Origin: an uncultured Bacteroides sp.
GTDB taxonomy: Bacteria; Bacteroidota; Bacteroidia; Bacteroidales; Bacteroidaceae
Direction of reading: 5' to 3'
NCBI GenBank assembly: GCA_959606905.1
Contig: CAUHML010000019.1
Location: 1 to 50,094 of the forward strand
DNA: 50,094 bases
Made by a program: the position numbers and the translations under genes. This document shows positions 1-8,682 of this stretch, piece by piece (position 1 is the first letter of the stretch; the number at the start of each line of letters is the position of its first letter). Below the pieces are notes generated by a model, which was given only the letters and a program-made list of their open reading frames with translations, had not been told where the DNA came from and did no database searches.

Positions 1-1775
1 TCGACGATGAAAATCATGTGCTGCTATCTTCTCTTGATGAAACGGTAATTCAACATGGTGCGGAGTTTAACTTGGGATTGCATAAATATCAGGGGAACAA
101 CTTTAGTCCCAACGGGCACAAGTATATCCGTGAGTTTGATTGTGAACATATCCCGGCGACAACTTACCGTGTTGGAGGTGTAATTCTCCGCAAAGAAAAA
201 ATCTTTGTACATCATGAAAATAGAATCCTGATTCGTTATACTTTACTTGATGCGCATTCGGCAACGACTTTGCGCTTCCGTCCGTTTCTTGCTTTCAGAA
301 GTGTACGCGAGTATACTCACGAAAATGCACAGGCAAGCCGCGAGTATCAACTTGTGGAAAACGGTATAAGGACTTGTATGTATCCGGGCTATCCGGAACT
401 GTATATGCAGTTGAACAAAAAATGTGAGTTCCATTTCCTACCCGACTGGTATCGTGGCATTGAATACCCGAAGGAACAGGAACGAGGGTATGATTTCAAT
501 GAAGATCTTTATGTTCCCGGTTATTTTGAGGTGGATATAAAGAAAGGGGAGAGTATTGTATTCTCGGCCGGGACTTCAGAAATATCCCCTCGGAGACTGA
601 AACAGACATTTGAGGCGGAAGTGGCTGATCGTACACCGCGTGATAGTTTTTATCACTGTCTGAAAAATTCTGCTCACCAATATCACAATCAACAGGAAGG
701 TGAACATTATATCCTTGCCGGTTATCCATGGTTTAAATGCCGTGCACGCGATATGTTTATTGCTTTGCCGGGGCTGACGCTTGCTATTGACGAAATCGAC
801 CAGTTTGAGGATGTGATGAAAACAGCGGAAAAAGCAATTCGTAACTTCATTAATGAAGAACCTGTGGGTTACAAAATCTATGAGATGGAACATCCTGATG
901 TTTTGCTTTGGGCTGTTTGGGCTCTGCAACAATATGCAAAAGAGACTTCTCGAGAGCAATGTCGTCAGAAATATGGAGAGCTTCTGAAAGATATCATGGA
1001 ATATATCCGTCAGCGGAAACATGATAACCTTTTCTTGCATGAAAACGGGCTGCTTTATGCAAATGGTACGGAAAAAGCGATTACATGGATGAACTCTACC
1101 GTAAACGGTCATCCGGTAATTCCCCGTACAGGATATATTGTTGAGTTTAATGCTTTATGGTATAATGCGCTGCGTTTTGTGGCAGATCTAGTGCGTGAAG
1201 GTGGAGATGCAATTTTTGCAGATGTACTTGACGCACAAGCTGAAGTGACCGGAAAGTCATTTGTGGATGTGTTCCGGAACGAATATGGGTATTTGCTTGA
1301 TTATGTGGATGGTAATATGATGGATTGGAGTGTACGCCCTAACATGATATTTACAGTAGCATTTGATTATTCTCCTTTAGATAGGGCGCAAAAGAAACAA
1401 GTGCTTGATATTGTGACTAAGGAATTGCTTACCCCGAAGGGAATCCGTTCGTTGAGCCCGAAGAGTGGCGGATATAATCCGAATTATGTAGGTCCGCAGG
1501 TACAGCGGGATTATGCTTATCATCAGGGAACCGCATGGCCTTGGCTAATGGGATTCTATCTGGAGGCTTATTTGCGAATCTATAAGATGAGCGGACTGTC
1601 ATTCGTCGAACGCCAGTTGATTAGCTATGATGATGAGATGACAAGCCATTGTGTGGGCTCCATTGCCGAACTATTTGATGGAAACCCACCTTTCAAAGGA
1701 CGTGGCGCGGTATCGTTTGCAATGAATGTGGCAGAAATATTGCGTGTTTTAAAGCTACTGTCTAAGTATTATTAA
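1..1775 (+). CDS. Glycogen debranching enzyme (amylo-alpha-1,6-glucosidase type), 5' end cut by window edge
   Basis: The frame is open to the first base, so the GTG at 18 is internal and the N-terminus lies outside the window. About 590 residues are visible. They match the C-terminal (alpha/alpha)6-barrel half of bacterial glycogen debranching enzymes: a GYPWFKCRARDMFIALPGL segment early in the barrel, then PRTGYIVEFNALWYNALRF, a VRPNMIFTVAFDYSPL stretch and YHQGTAWPWLMGFY near the end. The enzyme hydrolyses alpha-1,6 branch points of cytoplasmic alpha-glucan. No signal sequence can be judged. The next gene starts 16 bp downstream, after a purine-rich GGAGG, and is another glucan enzyme, so the three genes probably form one operon. 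Family assignment is firm; exact substrate (glycogen or imported starch) is inferred. Confidence 0.9.
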   Translation, partial: DDENHVLLSSLDETVIQHGAEFNLGLHKYQGNNFSPNGHKYIREFDCEHIPATTYRVGGVILRKEKIFVHHENRILIRYTLLDAHSATTLRFRPFLAFRSVREYTHENAQASREYQLVENGIRTCMYPGYPELYMQLNKKCEFHFLPDWYRGIEYPKEQERGYDFNEDLYVPGYFEVDIKKGESIVFSAGTSEISPRRLKQTFEAEVADRTPRDSFYHCLKNSAHQYHNQQEGEHYILAGYPWFKCRARDMFIALPGLTLAIDEIDQFEDVMKTAEKAIRNFINEEPVGYKIYEMEHPDVLLWAVWALQQYAKETSREQCRQKYGELLKDIMEYIRQRKHDNLFLHENGLLYANGTEKAITWMNSTVNGHPVIPRTGYIVEFNALWYNALRFVADLVREGGDAIFADVLDAQAEVTGKSFVDVFRNEYGYLLDYVDGNMMDWSVRPNMIFTVAFDYSPLDRAQKKQVLDIVTKELLTPKGIRSLSPKSGGYNPNYVGPQVQRDYAYHQGTAWPWLMGFYLEAYLRIYKMSGLSFVERQLISYDDEMTSHCVGSIAELFDGNPPFKGRGAVSFAMNVAEILRVLKLLSKYY

Positions 1776-1791
1776 AAAAGGAGGAACGAAG

Positions 1792-3057
1792 ATGAAAGTT
1801 TTAATGTTTGGATGGGAATTCCCTCCCAAAATATATGGTGGTCTTGCGGTTGCTTCTTATGGAATAACTAAGGGATTGAGCTTGCAAGGTGACATGGAAA
1901 CAATCTTTTGTATGCCTAAGCCTAGCGGCGAAGAAGAAAAGTTCTTAAAAATAATCGGTATGAACCAAGTACCTATTGTATGGCGTGATATCAATTATGA
2001 CTACTTGAAGTCTCGCTTGTTGGAGATGTCTCCGGAAGAATACTATTCTTTCCGCGATCATATTTATGCCGATTTTTCTTATATGCACGTCAATGATTTG
2101 GGATGTATGGAGTTTGCAGGAGGTTATCCCGGAAACTTGCACGAGGAAATTAATAACTTCTCGATCATTGCCGGAGTAGTGGCTCGTCAGCAGGAATTTG
2201 ATATTATCCATGCGCACGACTGGCTGACTTATCCTGCCGGTGTACATGCCAAAATGGTAAGTGGCAAACCGCTTTGTATTCATGTACATGCCACTGATTT
2301 CGACCGTTCTCGCGGTAAAGTCAATCCTACTGTTTATTCTATAGAGAAGAACGGGATGGATCATGCTGATTGTATTATGTGTGTATCTGAACTTACTCGC
2401 CGCACAGTGATTAACGAATATCATCAGGACCCTAGAAAGGTATTTGCTATGCACAATGCTGTTTATCCATTGTCTCAGGAACTTTTAGATATTCCGCGTC
2501 CTGAACATCCAAAAGAAAAAGTGGTAACCTTCCTCGGGCGTATAACTATGCAGAAGGGACCGGAATACTTTGTGGAGGCTGCGGCACTTGTTTTGCAGCG
2601 TACTCGTAATATCCGTTTTGTTATGGCAGGTTCAGGCGATATGTTGAATGCCATGATTAACTTGGTGGCGGAACGTGGTATTGCCGATCGCTTCCATTTC
2701 CCCGGCTTTATGAAAGGTAAACAGGTATATGAGGTTTATAAGAATAGTGACGTATTTGTTATGCCGTCCGTTTCCGAACCTTTTGGTATTGCTCCGTTGG
2801 AGGCAATGCAGTGTGGTACACCTTCTATTATTTCGAAGCAATCGGGGTGTGGTGAAATTCTTGATAAGGTGATTAAAACCGACTATTGGGATATTCATGC
2901 TATGGCTGATGCTATTTATTCTCTTTGCACCAATCAATCTCTTTTCGAGTATCTTCGGGACGAAGGAAAGAAAGAAGTTGATGGGATTACTTGGGAAAAG
3001 GTTGGCTTGAGAATTCGTGCTCTTTACGAGGATGTGTTAAGAAACTATGGTAAATAA
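1792..3057 (+). CDS. GT4-family glycosyltransferase, glycogen-synthase-like
   Basis: This is a 421-residue retaining GT-B glycosyltransferase. The N-terminus carries the nucleotide-sugar glycosyltransferase opening MFGWEFPPKIYGGLAVASYG, followed by HAHDWLTYPAGVHAK near residue 143. The C-terminal domain has VVTFLGRITMQKGPEYFVEA and the acidic E-x7-E motif in SEPFGIAPLEAMQCGTPSI. Such GT4 enzymes sit beside debranching enzyme and GH57 amylase genes in Bacteroidetes and are annotated as glycogen synthases, probably extending a cytoplasmic alpha-glucan from an activated glucose donor. A GGAGG-like sequence precedes the ATG. It lies 16 bp after the debranching enzyme and 17 bp before the GH57 gene, so co-transcription is likely. 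Donor (UDP- or ADP-glucose) cannot be read from the sequence. Confidence 0.87.
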   Translation: MKVLMFGWEFPPKIYGGLAVASYGITKGLSLQGDMETIFCMPKPSGEEEKFLKIIGMNQVPIVWRDINYDYLKSRLLEMSPEEYYSFRDHIYADFSYMHVNDLGCMEFAGGYPGNLHEEINNFSIIAGVVARQQEFDIIHAHDWLTYPAGVHAKMVSGKPLCIHVHATDFDRSRGKVNPTVYSIEKNGMDHADCIMCVSELTRRTVINEYHQDPRKVFAMHNAVYPLSQELLDIPRPEHPKEKVVTFLGRITMQKGPEYFVEAAALVLQRTRNIRFVMAGSGDMLNAMINLVAERGIADRFHFPGFMKGKQVYEVYKNSDVFVMPSVSEPFGIAPLEAMQCGTPSIISKQSGCGEILDKVIKTDYWDIHAMADAIYSLCTNQSLFEYLRDEGKKEVDGITWEKVGLRIRALYEDVLRNYGK

Positions 3058-3074
3058 CAAAACAATAAATAAAA

Positions 3075-4526
3075 ATGAGAACTATCTGTCTTTATTTTGA
3101 AATACATCAAATTATCCATTTGAAACGTTATCGTTTCTTCGATATCGGTAATGATCATTACTATTATGATGACTATGCGAATGAAACAGGTATGAATGAA
3201 GTTGCTGAACGTTCATATCTCCCTGCCCTTAGTACATTGATTGAGATGGCGAAAAGTTCGGGTGGTGCTTTCAAGGTAGCGCTTTCTATCTCGGGAGTAG
3301 CTTTGGAACAGCTTGAAATCCATGCTCCGGCGGTCATTGATTTATTGCACCAGTTGAATGATACAGGATGTTGTGAATTCCTTTGTGAACCATATTCACA
3401 TGGCTTATCATCACTGGCCAATGAGGATTGTTTTCGCGAAGAAGTACTTCGCCAGCGTGATAAGATGAAGCAAATGTTTGGTAAAGAACCGAAAGTATTC
3501 CGTAATTCTAGCTTGATTTATTCCGATGAAATCGGTGGCTTGGTAGCTTCTATGGGCTTTAAGGGGATGTTGACGGAAGGGGCAAAACATGTGTTGGGCT
3601 GGAAGAGTCCGCATTATGTATATCATTGTAACCAGGCACCTAGTCTTAAATTGTTGTTGAGGGACTTCAAACTTTCGGATGATATCAGTCTGCGTTTCTC
3701 TAATTCGGATTGGGCGGAATATCCTTTGTTTGCTGATAAATATATCAACTGGATTGATGTGCTACCGCAAGAAGAACAAGTAATCAATATTTTTATGGAA
3801 TTGAGTGCTCTTGGTATGGCTCAACCATTGTCTTCCAATATTCTTGAATTCCTGAAAGCATTGCCGGAATGTGCGAGAGCTAAAGGAATTACTTTCTCTA
3901 CACCGACTGAGATTGTAACGAAGTTGAAATCTGTTTCTCAACTTGATGTTCCTTATCCGATGTCATGGGTAGATGAGGAAAGAGATACGAGCAGTTGGCT
4001 GGGTAATGTTCTTCAACGTGAAGCTTTTAATAAACTATATAGCGTTGCCGAACGTGTGCATTTGAGTGACGATCGCCGTATCAAGCAGGACTGGGATTAT
4101 TTGCAGGCTAGTAATAACTTCCGTTTTATGACAACGAAGAATACAGGTATCTGGTTGAATCGTGGTATCTATGACTCTCCTTATGATGCTTTTACCAACT
4201 ACATGAATATCTTAGGTGACTTTATCAAACGAGTTAATTCTTTGTATCCTGAAGATGTGGATAGTGAAGAACTTAATTCTCTTTTGACTACTATTAAGAA
4301 TCAGGGTGATGAGATTACTGAATTGCAGAAAGAAGTAGCTAAGTGGCAAGCAAAAGCCGAAAAGGAAACGGCTGCTAAAAAAACTGCGGCCAAGAAGGCT
4401 GTTGTGGCAAAAGAGTCGGTGGTAAAGAAAGAACCTGCTGCAAAGAAATCAGCGACCAAGAAAACTGCTGAATCAAAGAAAGCGGTCGGACGGGCCAAGA
4501 AGACTGTTACAAAGAAAGAAGAATAA
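3075..4526 (+). CDS. GH57 alpha-amylase-like protein with Lys/Ala-rich C-terminal tail
   Basis: This 483-residue protein has no signal peptide and begins with the GH57 pattern LYFEIHQ, the Bacteroides form of the usual HxHQP motif. A second conserved region, FLCEPYSHGL, lies near residue 98, and GMLTEGAKHV near residue 160 holds the Glu expected as nucleophile in this family. The catalytic part ends around residue 420. A coiled-coil-like stretch (ITELQKEVAKWQAKAEKE) follows, and then about 50 residues made almost only of Lys, Ala, Thr, Val and Glu with repeated AAKK/VVKK units, resembling histone H1-type tails. GH57 enzymes act on alpha-1,4-glucans as amylases, glucanotransferases or branching enzymes; which one applies here is unknown. 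It is the last gene of the glucan operon and is followed by a strong hairpin. Confidence 0.85.
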   Translation: MRTICLYFEIHQIIHLKRYRFFDIGNDHYYYDDYANETGMNEVAERSYLPALSTLIEMAKSSGGAFKVALSISGVALEQLEIHAPAVIDLLHQLNDTGCCEFLCEPYSHGLSSLANEDCFREEVLRQRDKMKQMFGKEPKVFRNSSLIYSDEIGGLVASMGFKGMLTEGAKHVLGWKSPHYVYHCNQAPSLKLLLRDFKLSDDISLRFSNSDWAEYPLFADKYINWIDVLPQEEQVINIFMELSALGMAQPLSSNILEFLKALPECARAKGITFSTPTEIVTKLKSVSQLDVPYPMSWVDEERDTSSWLGNVLQREAFNKLYSVAERVHLSDDRRIKQDWDYLQASNNFRFMTTKNTGIWLNRGIYDSPYDAFTNYMNILGDFIKRVNSLYPEDVDSEELNSLLTTIKNQGDEITELQKEVAKWQAKAEKETAAKKTAAKKAVVAKESVVKKEPAAKKSATKKTAESKKAVGRAKKTVTKKEE

Positions 4527-4533
4527 AATAAAA

Positions 4534-4597
4534 TTCTATATACAACAGAACCGTGAGTGAGATGTATATCAGACTCACGGTTCTGTTGTATATAGAA
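4534..4597 (+). terminator. 25-bp perfect hairpin after the glucan operon
   Basis: Bases 4534-4558 are exactly complementary to 4573-4597, with a 14-base loop. The hairpin starts 7 bp after the GH57 stop codon. The 3' side is followed by AATAGTATTTAAT, only mildly T-rich. The position and stability fit a terminator for the plus-strand operon. The stem is much longer than a usual intrinsic terminator, so a role in mRNA 3'-end protection is also possible. Confidence 0.75.
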
Positions 4598-4628
4598 AAT
4601 AGTATTTAATAAATATCCTTTTTAAAAT

Positions 4629-4670
4629 AATAGCGCAGATTACACAATTAGTAGTCCGCGCTATTTTTTA
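4629..4670. terminator. Second, bidirectional terminator between convergent genes
   Basis: AATAGCGC at 4629-4636 pairs with GCGCTATT at 4658-4665. A T-run follows on the plus strand (4664-4669) and an A-rich stretch precedes the stem, giving a T-run for the minus strand. It can therefore end both the glucan operon and the minus-strand DUF4270 gene, whose stop lies 18 bp away. Confidence 0.7.
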
Positions 4671-4687
4671 TGATATTCTCCTGCTAT

Positions 4688-6376
4688 TTATTTCGCTTTC
4701 GTAGAACCAAAGTTTGTAGAGACAACTTCGAGTTTTAATATGTTTTCTGGGTATACAGGATTGCCCTGAGAATCTTTCTCTTCTCCTTTTAATCCACCTT
4801 TCAAGCGTACATAACCTGGTTTTAAGTCATGTTGGATACCAATGACATTAGAACTGCTACCATAATAACCGTTTGAACTGGCATCTGTTGTTACAAGTAC
4901 TGGAATTAGTATGGCTTTATTCCAATCACTGAGTTCTTCCCAGTCTTTTATGTTATTAACAGTATGGTTCTCTATTTTCCCTTCATCATTAAATGTTTGG
5001 AAAGTGATAGATTTTTTCTCTTGTATTTCCTTGTCTGCTGCTGCTCTATCTTTTAAACAGTCATTTATCAATTTAGTGATATTATTGTACGTGTATTCAG
5101 TGAGATTAGTTGTAGAAGAAGTCGGGGTGAATAGCGATGAAGTAACGCCATCACTTAGTTGATTATTCTCAAAGAAGCTTTCTTTATATTTTTTACGTAT
5201 CAGTAAAACGTTTCTAGGCATAGACATCCCAAATTTCTTATCACTAGTCTCGTTATAAATAGGAATTCCTAATTTAACGGCGTTCAATGTATCACCTTCA
5301 AGTTTTTCTGCTATTTGGCTAACAGGGAGAGTGACCTGAGTAAAAATACCAGCCGGACTTTTTAAATAGGTCCAATCAGAATTATCAATACACTTCTGAA
5401 TAGCTTCTGTATCATTTGCTAATCTATTAGCTTGAATAATTTCACGTGTAGAATTGAAGGTGCGGCCAGTATACTGTATAGAGTCCTTTTCCGCATTAAC
5501 TTTAGATTTTAGCTTAATTCCAGTAATACTATCTGTTACATATTCAATGGAAACAACATCCATTTGTACTTGACTGATATAAAGTACAGTACCGTCTCCA
5601 TAGTCACTTTTTACATATATGCCACTGAATAGATCAGGAAAAGCCTTGTAGAAATCTTTTCTGTCAGCTTTGAAAAGTTTCTGTCCTAATTTCTTTGCTT
5701 TGGCTTGATCTAATCGAATACTTACACTTGGCACGTATGTATCAAGTTTACGAATAGAATCACTTACTGATAAATCTACGGCAGTATATGCTTTAGTTCC
5801 TAATAAATCTGATTGTTTGTAATAATCCTCCGGATTAATATTGGTATAATATGCCTCTTCTTCATTCAACCTTTTATCTAATTCGTAGATGCTTAAACGG
5901 CACGCAGTTAGTGAGTCACCGAAATAACTACTATACCATAGGTAGATATTTATTTGGCAATTGCCTATTACGTGATTATTCTCATCTTTGATTAAAGTAA
6001 ATCTATCTTTAATCTTACTATCTATTTCTATATTATCAAAACTAGTAACCAAACTTCCTGTGGCTTTAGTCCCTGCTTCATTTTCTTTGTACATTTCAGA
6101 GAAACTCAATCCTTCCGGACAGTTCAGTTCAGATAAAAAGCCTGCCTCATATGTACCGAATGTATCATCTGTGAATTTTCCCACGTATCCGGTGCTGGTC
6201 TTTGCATATACTTCACCTGCGTGTACAGATTTTGTTGTTACGTCAAATGTAGTCAGTTTTCCATTGATATTCTGGTCACTTCCCGGAAACATTCCCAGTC
6301 CTAATCCGGCTGTGTTATCGTCACATCCGAAAAAAGTGATTGCCAGTAAAGCTATTAAAGCGTATTTTGCTTTCAT
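4688..6376 (-). CDS. DUF4270-family lipoprotein
   Basis: I place the start at the ATG at 6376, giving 562 residues. The reading frame is open 37 codons further upstream, but only this start gives a clean lipoprotein signal: MKAKYALIALLAITFFGC with the lipid-acceptor Cys at residue 18. The longer frame would also overlap the upstream gene. The mature protein starts with the DNTAGLGLGMFPGSD region and continues through DDTFGTYEAGFLSEL, typical of the DUF4270 family of Bacteroidetes exported proteins, whose function is unknown. It starts 19 bp after the stop of the stand-alone GT5-domain gene and is probably co-transcribed with it. Location is inferred to be the outer membrane or periplasm. Confidence 0.82.
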   Translation of the reverse strand: MKAKYALIALLAITFFGCDDNTAGLGLGMFPGSDQNINGKLTTFDVTTKSVHAGEVYAKTSTGYVGKFTDDTFGTYEAGFLSELNCPEGLSFSEMYKENEAGTKATGSLVTSFDNIEIDSKIKDRFTLIKDENNHVIGNCQINIYLWYSSYFGDSLTACRLSIYELDKRLNEEEAYYTNINPEDYYKQSDLLGTKAYTAVDLSVSDSIRKLDTYVPSVSIRLDQAKAKKLGQKLFKADRKDFYKAFPDLFSGIYVKSDYGDGTVLYISQVQMDVVSIEYVTDSITGIKLKSKVNAEKDSIQYTGRTFNSTREIIQANRLANDTEAIQKCIDNSDWTYLKSPAGIFTQVTLPVSQIAEKLEGDTLNAVKLGIPIYNETSDKKFGMSMPRNVLLIRKKYKESFFENNQLSDGVTSSLFTPTSSTTNLTEYTYNNITKLINDCLKDRAAADKEIQEKKSITFQTFNDEGKIENHTVNNIKDWEELSDWNKAILIPVLVTTDASSNGYYGSSSNVIGIQHDLKPGYVRLKGGLKGEEKDSQGNPVYPENILKLEVVSTNFGSTKAK

Positions 6377-6395
6377 GATCGTCGTATCTTGATTT

Positions 6396-7232
6396 TTATT
6401 CTTCTTCTTTGTTCGCAGTGGCATCCCATACCTGATCGTAGAACTCGTTGCAAGCATCTGCATAGTTCTCCGGGTTCTGATAATCAAGTATCAGTTTACC
6501 TGATTGACGGGCATATTCAATGATAGATTCATTCACCTTTTTGCTGTTTTGTATCACTCCGTCCGAATAATCCACGGCGAGTTTGCAAAGGGCGGCATAA
6601 TCTACCGGTTCTTTTAAGTTGCTTAAATCATCCTTAGATATTCCTTTCAACATTAATTTAGTTGCAAAGTCGTCACTGAGTGTATTTTTGAAGTCGTCTT
6701 CATATACAGAGAATACAACTTTGGCATCACGGAACGACGGTTCATCCTTGTACGCTTTCTTAATATAAAGAGGTGCTAACGCTGTCATCCAGCCATGACA
6801 GTGAATTACATCGGGACACCAGCGAAGTTTCTTCACGGTTTCCAATACACCACGCGCATAGAAGATAGCGCGGCTGTCGTTGTCGTCATACTCTATGCCG
6901 TTTTCGTCCATAGCCTGCATCCGATTCTGGAAATAATCATCATTATCGATGAAATATACCTGCATACGTGCGGATTGGATAGAAGCTACTTTTATAATAA
7001 GGGGGTGGTCAGTATCATCGATAATCAGGTTCATACCGGAGAGGCGAATCACTTCGTGCAGTTGGTTCCTGCGCTCGTTAATGTTTCCCCATTTGGGCAT
7101 AAAAGTTCTGATTTCACGGCCTTTTTCTTGTATCGCCTGTGGAAGGTTTCTACCTATATTGGCCATTTCGGATTCTGAAACGTAAGGTGTAATCTCTTGA
7201 GTAATAAATAAAACTTTATTCGCCTTTGTCAT
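6396..7232 (-). CDS. Stand-alone N-terminal starch/glycogen synthase (GT5) domain
   Basis: The 278 residues align by eye with the N-terminal Rossmann domain of glycogen/starch synthases: KVLFITQEITPYVSES at the start, the VYFIDNDDYFQNR region near residue 92 and DVIHCHGWMTALAPLYIKKA near residue 140. Full synthases are about 480 residues and have a second GT-B domain with the E-x7-E type active-site region; that half is absent here and no second reading frame supplies it. The glucose-nucleotide loop, normally KxGGLxDV, reads SESEMANIGRNLP, so the Lys and Gly-Gly are missing. Catalysis is therefore doubtful; a binding or regulatory role is possible. The acidic tail ends KEEE. A perfect -7 box lies 28 bp upstream. 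Confidence 0.8.
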   Translation of the reverse strand: MTKANKVLFITQEITPYVSESEMANIGRNLPQAIQEKGREIRTFMPKWGNINERRNQLHEVIRLSGMNLIIDDTDHPLIIKVASIQSARMQVYFIDNDDYFQNRMQAMDENGIEYDDNDSRAIFYARGVLETVKKLRWCPDVIHCHGWMTALAPLYIKKAYKDEPSFRDAKVVFSVYEDDFKNTLSDDFATKLMLKGISKDDLSNLKEPVDYAALCKLAVDYSDGVIQNSKKVNESIIEYARQSGKLILDYQNPENYADACNEFYDQVWDATANKEEE

Positions 7233-7260
7233 AATAACAATAGTTCACTATAATATTCTG

Positions 7261-7268
7261 CAAAGATA
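7261..7268 (-). promoter_or_regulatory. Bacteroides -7 promoter box (TATCTTTG)
   Basis: The minus strand reads TATCTTTG, a perfect match to the Bacteroidetes -7 consensus TAnnTTTG, 28 bp before the GT5-domain gene start. No clear -33 TTTG was found at the expected distance. Confidence 0.65.
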
Positions 7269-7374
7269 CGAAAAAAAAGACACATTAAATAAGATATTCT
7301 TTCTTTATGTGGCAAATATTAGTTTATTTTGCAGAGTTTTTGCAAACGAGTAAAACATAAACCAATTGACGAAA

Positions 7375-8220
7375 ATGAAAGTAGTGCACACTATCAAGGA
7401 CTTACAGGCAGAATTGACTGCCTTGAGAGCCCAAGGTAAAAAGGTGGGACTGGTTCCTACAATGGGTGCTTTACATGCGGGACATGCATCTCTGGTAAAG
7501 CGCAGCGTAAGTGAGAATGGTGTAACTGTTGTGAGTGTTTTTGTAAATCCCACGCAGTTTAATGATAAAAACGACTTGGAGAAATATCCGCGTACATTAG
7601 ATGCGGATTGCTGCTTGTTGGAAGAATGTGGAGCTGCATTTGTATTTGCTCCTTCTGTGAGCGAAATGTATCCGGAACCGGACACCCGCCAATTCAGCTA
7701 TGCTCCATTGGATACTGTAATGGAAGGTGCATTCCGTCCTGGACATTTCAATGGTGTTTGTCAGATTGTTAGCAAGCTGTTTGATGCGGCACAGCCAGAT
7801 AAAGCTTATTTCGGAGAGAAAGATTTCCAGCAATTAGCGATTATTCGTGAAATGGTCCGACAGTTGCAGTATAAACTGGAAATTGTAGGCTGTCCGATTG
7901 TGCGCGAGGAGGACGGATTGGCTTTGAGTAGCCGAAATAAACGTTTATCTGCACAAGAACGTGAAAATGCTTTAAATATTTCTCGGACATTATTTAAAAG
8001 TCGTAACTTTGCAGTCTCTCATACAGTAAATGAAACGCAAAAAATGGTGGAAGATGCGATTGACGTAGCTCCGGGATTGCGTTTGGAGTATTTTGAGATA
8101 GTAGATGGAAATACATTGCAGAAGATAACCAATTGGGAAGATACTTCGTATGCAGTAGGATGTATCACAGTGTTCTGCGGAGAAGTTCGGCTGATTGATA
8201 ACATTAAATATAAAGAATAA
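7375..8220 (+). CDS. panC: Pantothenate synthetase
   Basis: PanC condenses pantoate and beta-alanine with ATP to make pantothenate, the precursor of coenzyme A, in the cytoplasm. I use the ATG at 7375 (281 residues); a TTG 9 bp upstream is in frame but MKVVHTI fits the family start better. The nucleotidyltransferase signature [14 protein letters not shown] is near residue 30, FVNPTQFND near 60, [16 protein letters not shown] near 120, YFGEKDFQQ near 146 and the KMSKS-like loop [11 protein letters not shown] near 185. Length and motif order are normal. It is followed after 18 bp by panD, which supplies the beta-alanine substrate, so the two genes form a functional operon. Confidence 0.97.
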   Translation: MKVVHTIKDLQAELTALRAQGKKVGLVPTMGALHAGHASLVKRSVSENGVTVVSVFVNPTQFNDKNDLEKYPRTLDADCCLLEECGAAFVFAPSVSEMYPEPDTRQFSYAPLDTVMEGAFRPGHFNGVCQIVSKLFDAAQPDKAYFGEKDFQQLAIIREMVRQLQYKLEIVGCPIVREEDGLALSSRNKRLSAQERENALNISRTLFKSRNFAVSHTVNETQKMVEDAIDVAPGLRLEYFEIVDGNTLQKITNWEDTSYAVGCITVFCGEVRLIDNIKYKE

Positions 8221-8238
8221 CTAAAAAGACGAAACCTT

Positions 8239-8592
8239 ATGATGATTGAAGTGTTGAAGTCGAAAATTCATTGTGCGCGTGTCACGGAAGCGAATCTGAA
8301 CTACATGGGTAGTATCACGATAGATGAAGATCTGCTGGATGCGGCAAACATGATTCCGGGAGAAAAGGTGTATATCGCTGATAATAATAATGGCGAACGC
8401 TTTGAAACCTATATTATCAAAGGTGAACGCGGTTCCGGCAAAATTTGTCTGAATGGTGCTGCCGCCCGTAAAGTGCAACCGGATGATATTGTGATTATCA
8501 TGTCGTATGCGTTAATGGATTTTGAGGAAGCGAAGTCGTTTAAACCGTCTGTCATTTTCCCCGACCCTGCGACGAACAAAGTAGTAAAGTAA
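8239..8592 (+). CDS. panD: Aspartate 1-decarboxylase
   Basis: PanD makes beta-alanine from aspartate for PanC. The 117-residue proenzyme has the self-cleavage site in [16 protein letters not shown]; Gly24-Ser25 with the Met at 8239 as residue 1 matches the classical numbering, and Ser25 would become the pyruvoyl cofactor. Other family features are [14 protein letters not shown] before the site, the [30 protein letters not shown] region in the second half (active-site loop and tetramer core). The start could be the second Met without changing the reading. It shares a transcript with panC and is followed by a hairpin terminator. Confidence 0.97.
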   Translation: MMIEVLKSKIHCARVTEANLNYMGSITIDEDLLDAANMIPGEKVYIADNNNGERFETYIIKGERGSGKICLNGAAARKVQPDDIVIIMSYALMDFEEAKSFKPSVIFPDPATNKVVK

Positions 8593-8617
8593 AAAAGTAT
8601 CTTTGATATTTTTATAA

Positions 8618-8660
8618 GAAAAACCCTGTCTTACAGAATGTAAGCAGGGCTTTTCTTTTT
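8618..8660. terminator. Hairpin terminator between panD and the Nfn-like gene
   Basis: CCCTG-T-CTTAC at 8624-8634 pairs with GTAAGCAGGG at 8640-8649 with one bulged T, flanked by A-rich sequence on the left and TTTTCTTTTTT on the right. It sits between convergent genes, so it can serve both strands. Confidence 0.75.
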
Positions 8661-8682
8661 TATCTATTCTATTTTCTTGTTA

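Noticed and set aside
576..1112. 178-codon minus-strand frame within the debranching enzyme gene
   Set aside because: Lies wholly opposite a conserved catalytic domain and shows no family motif.
6377..6487. 37-residue N-terminal extension of the DUF4270 protein
   Set aside because: It overlaps the upstream gene and would bury the lipoprotein signal that starts at 6376.
7321..7345. Possible -7 box for panC in TTATTTTG
   Set aside because: It has one mismatch to TAnnTTTG and no -33 partner; not strong enough to list as a feature.
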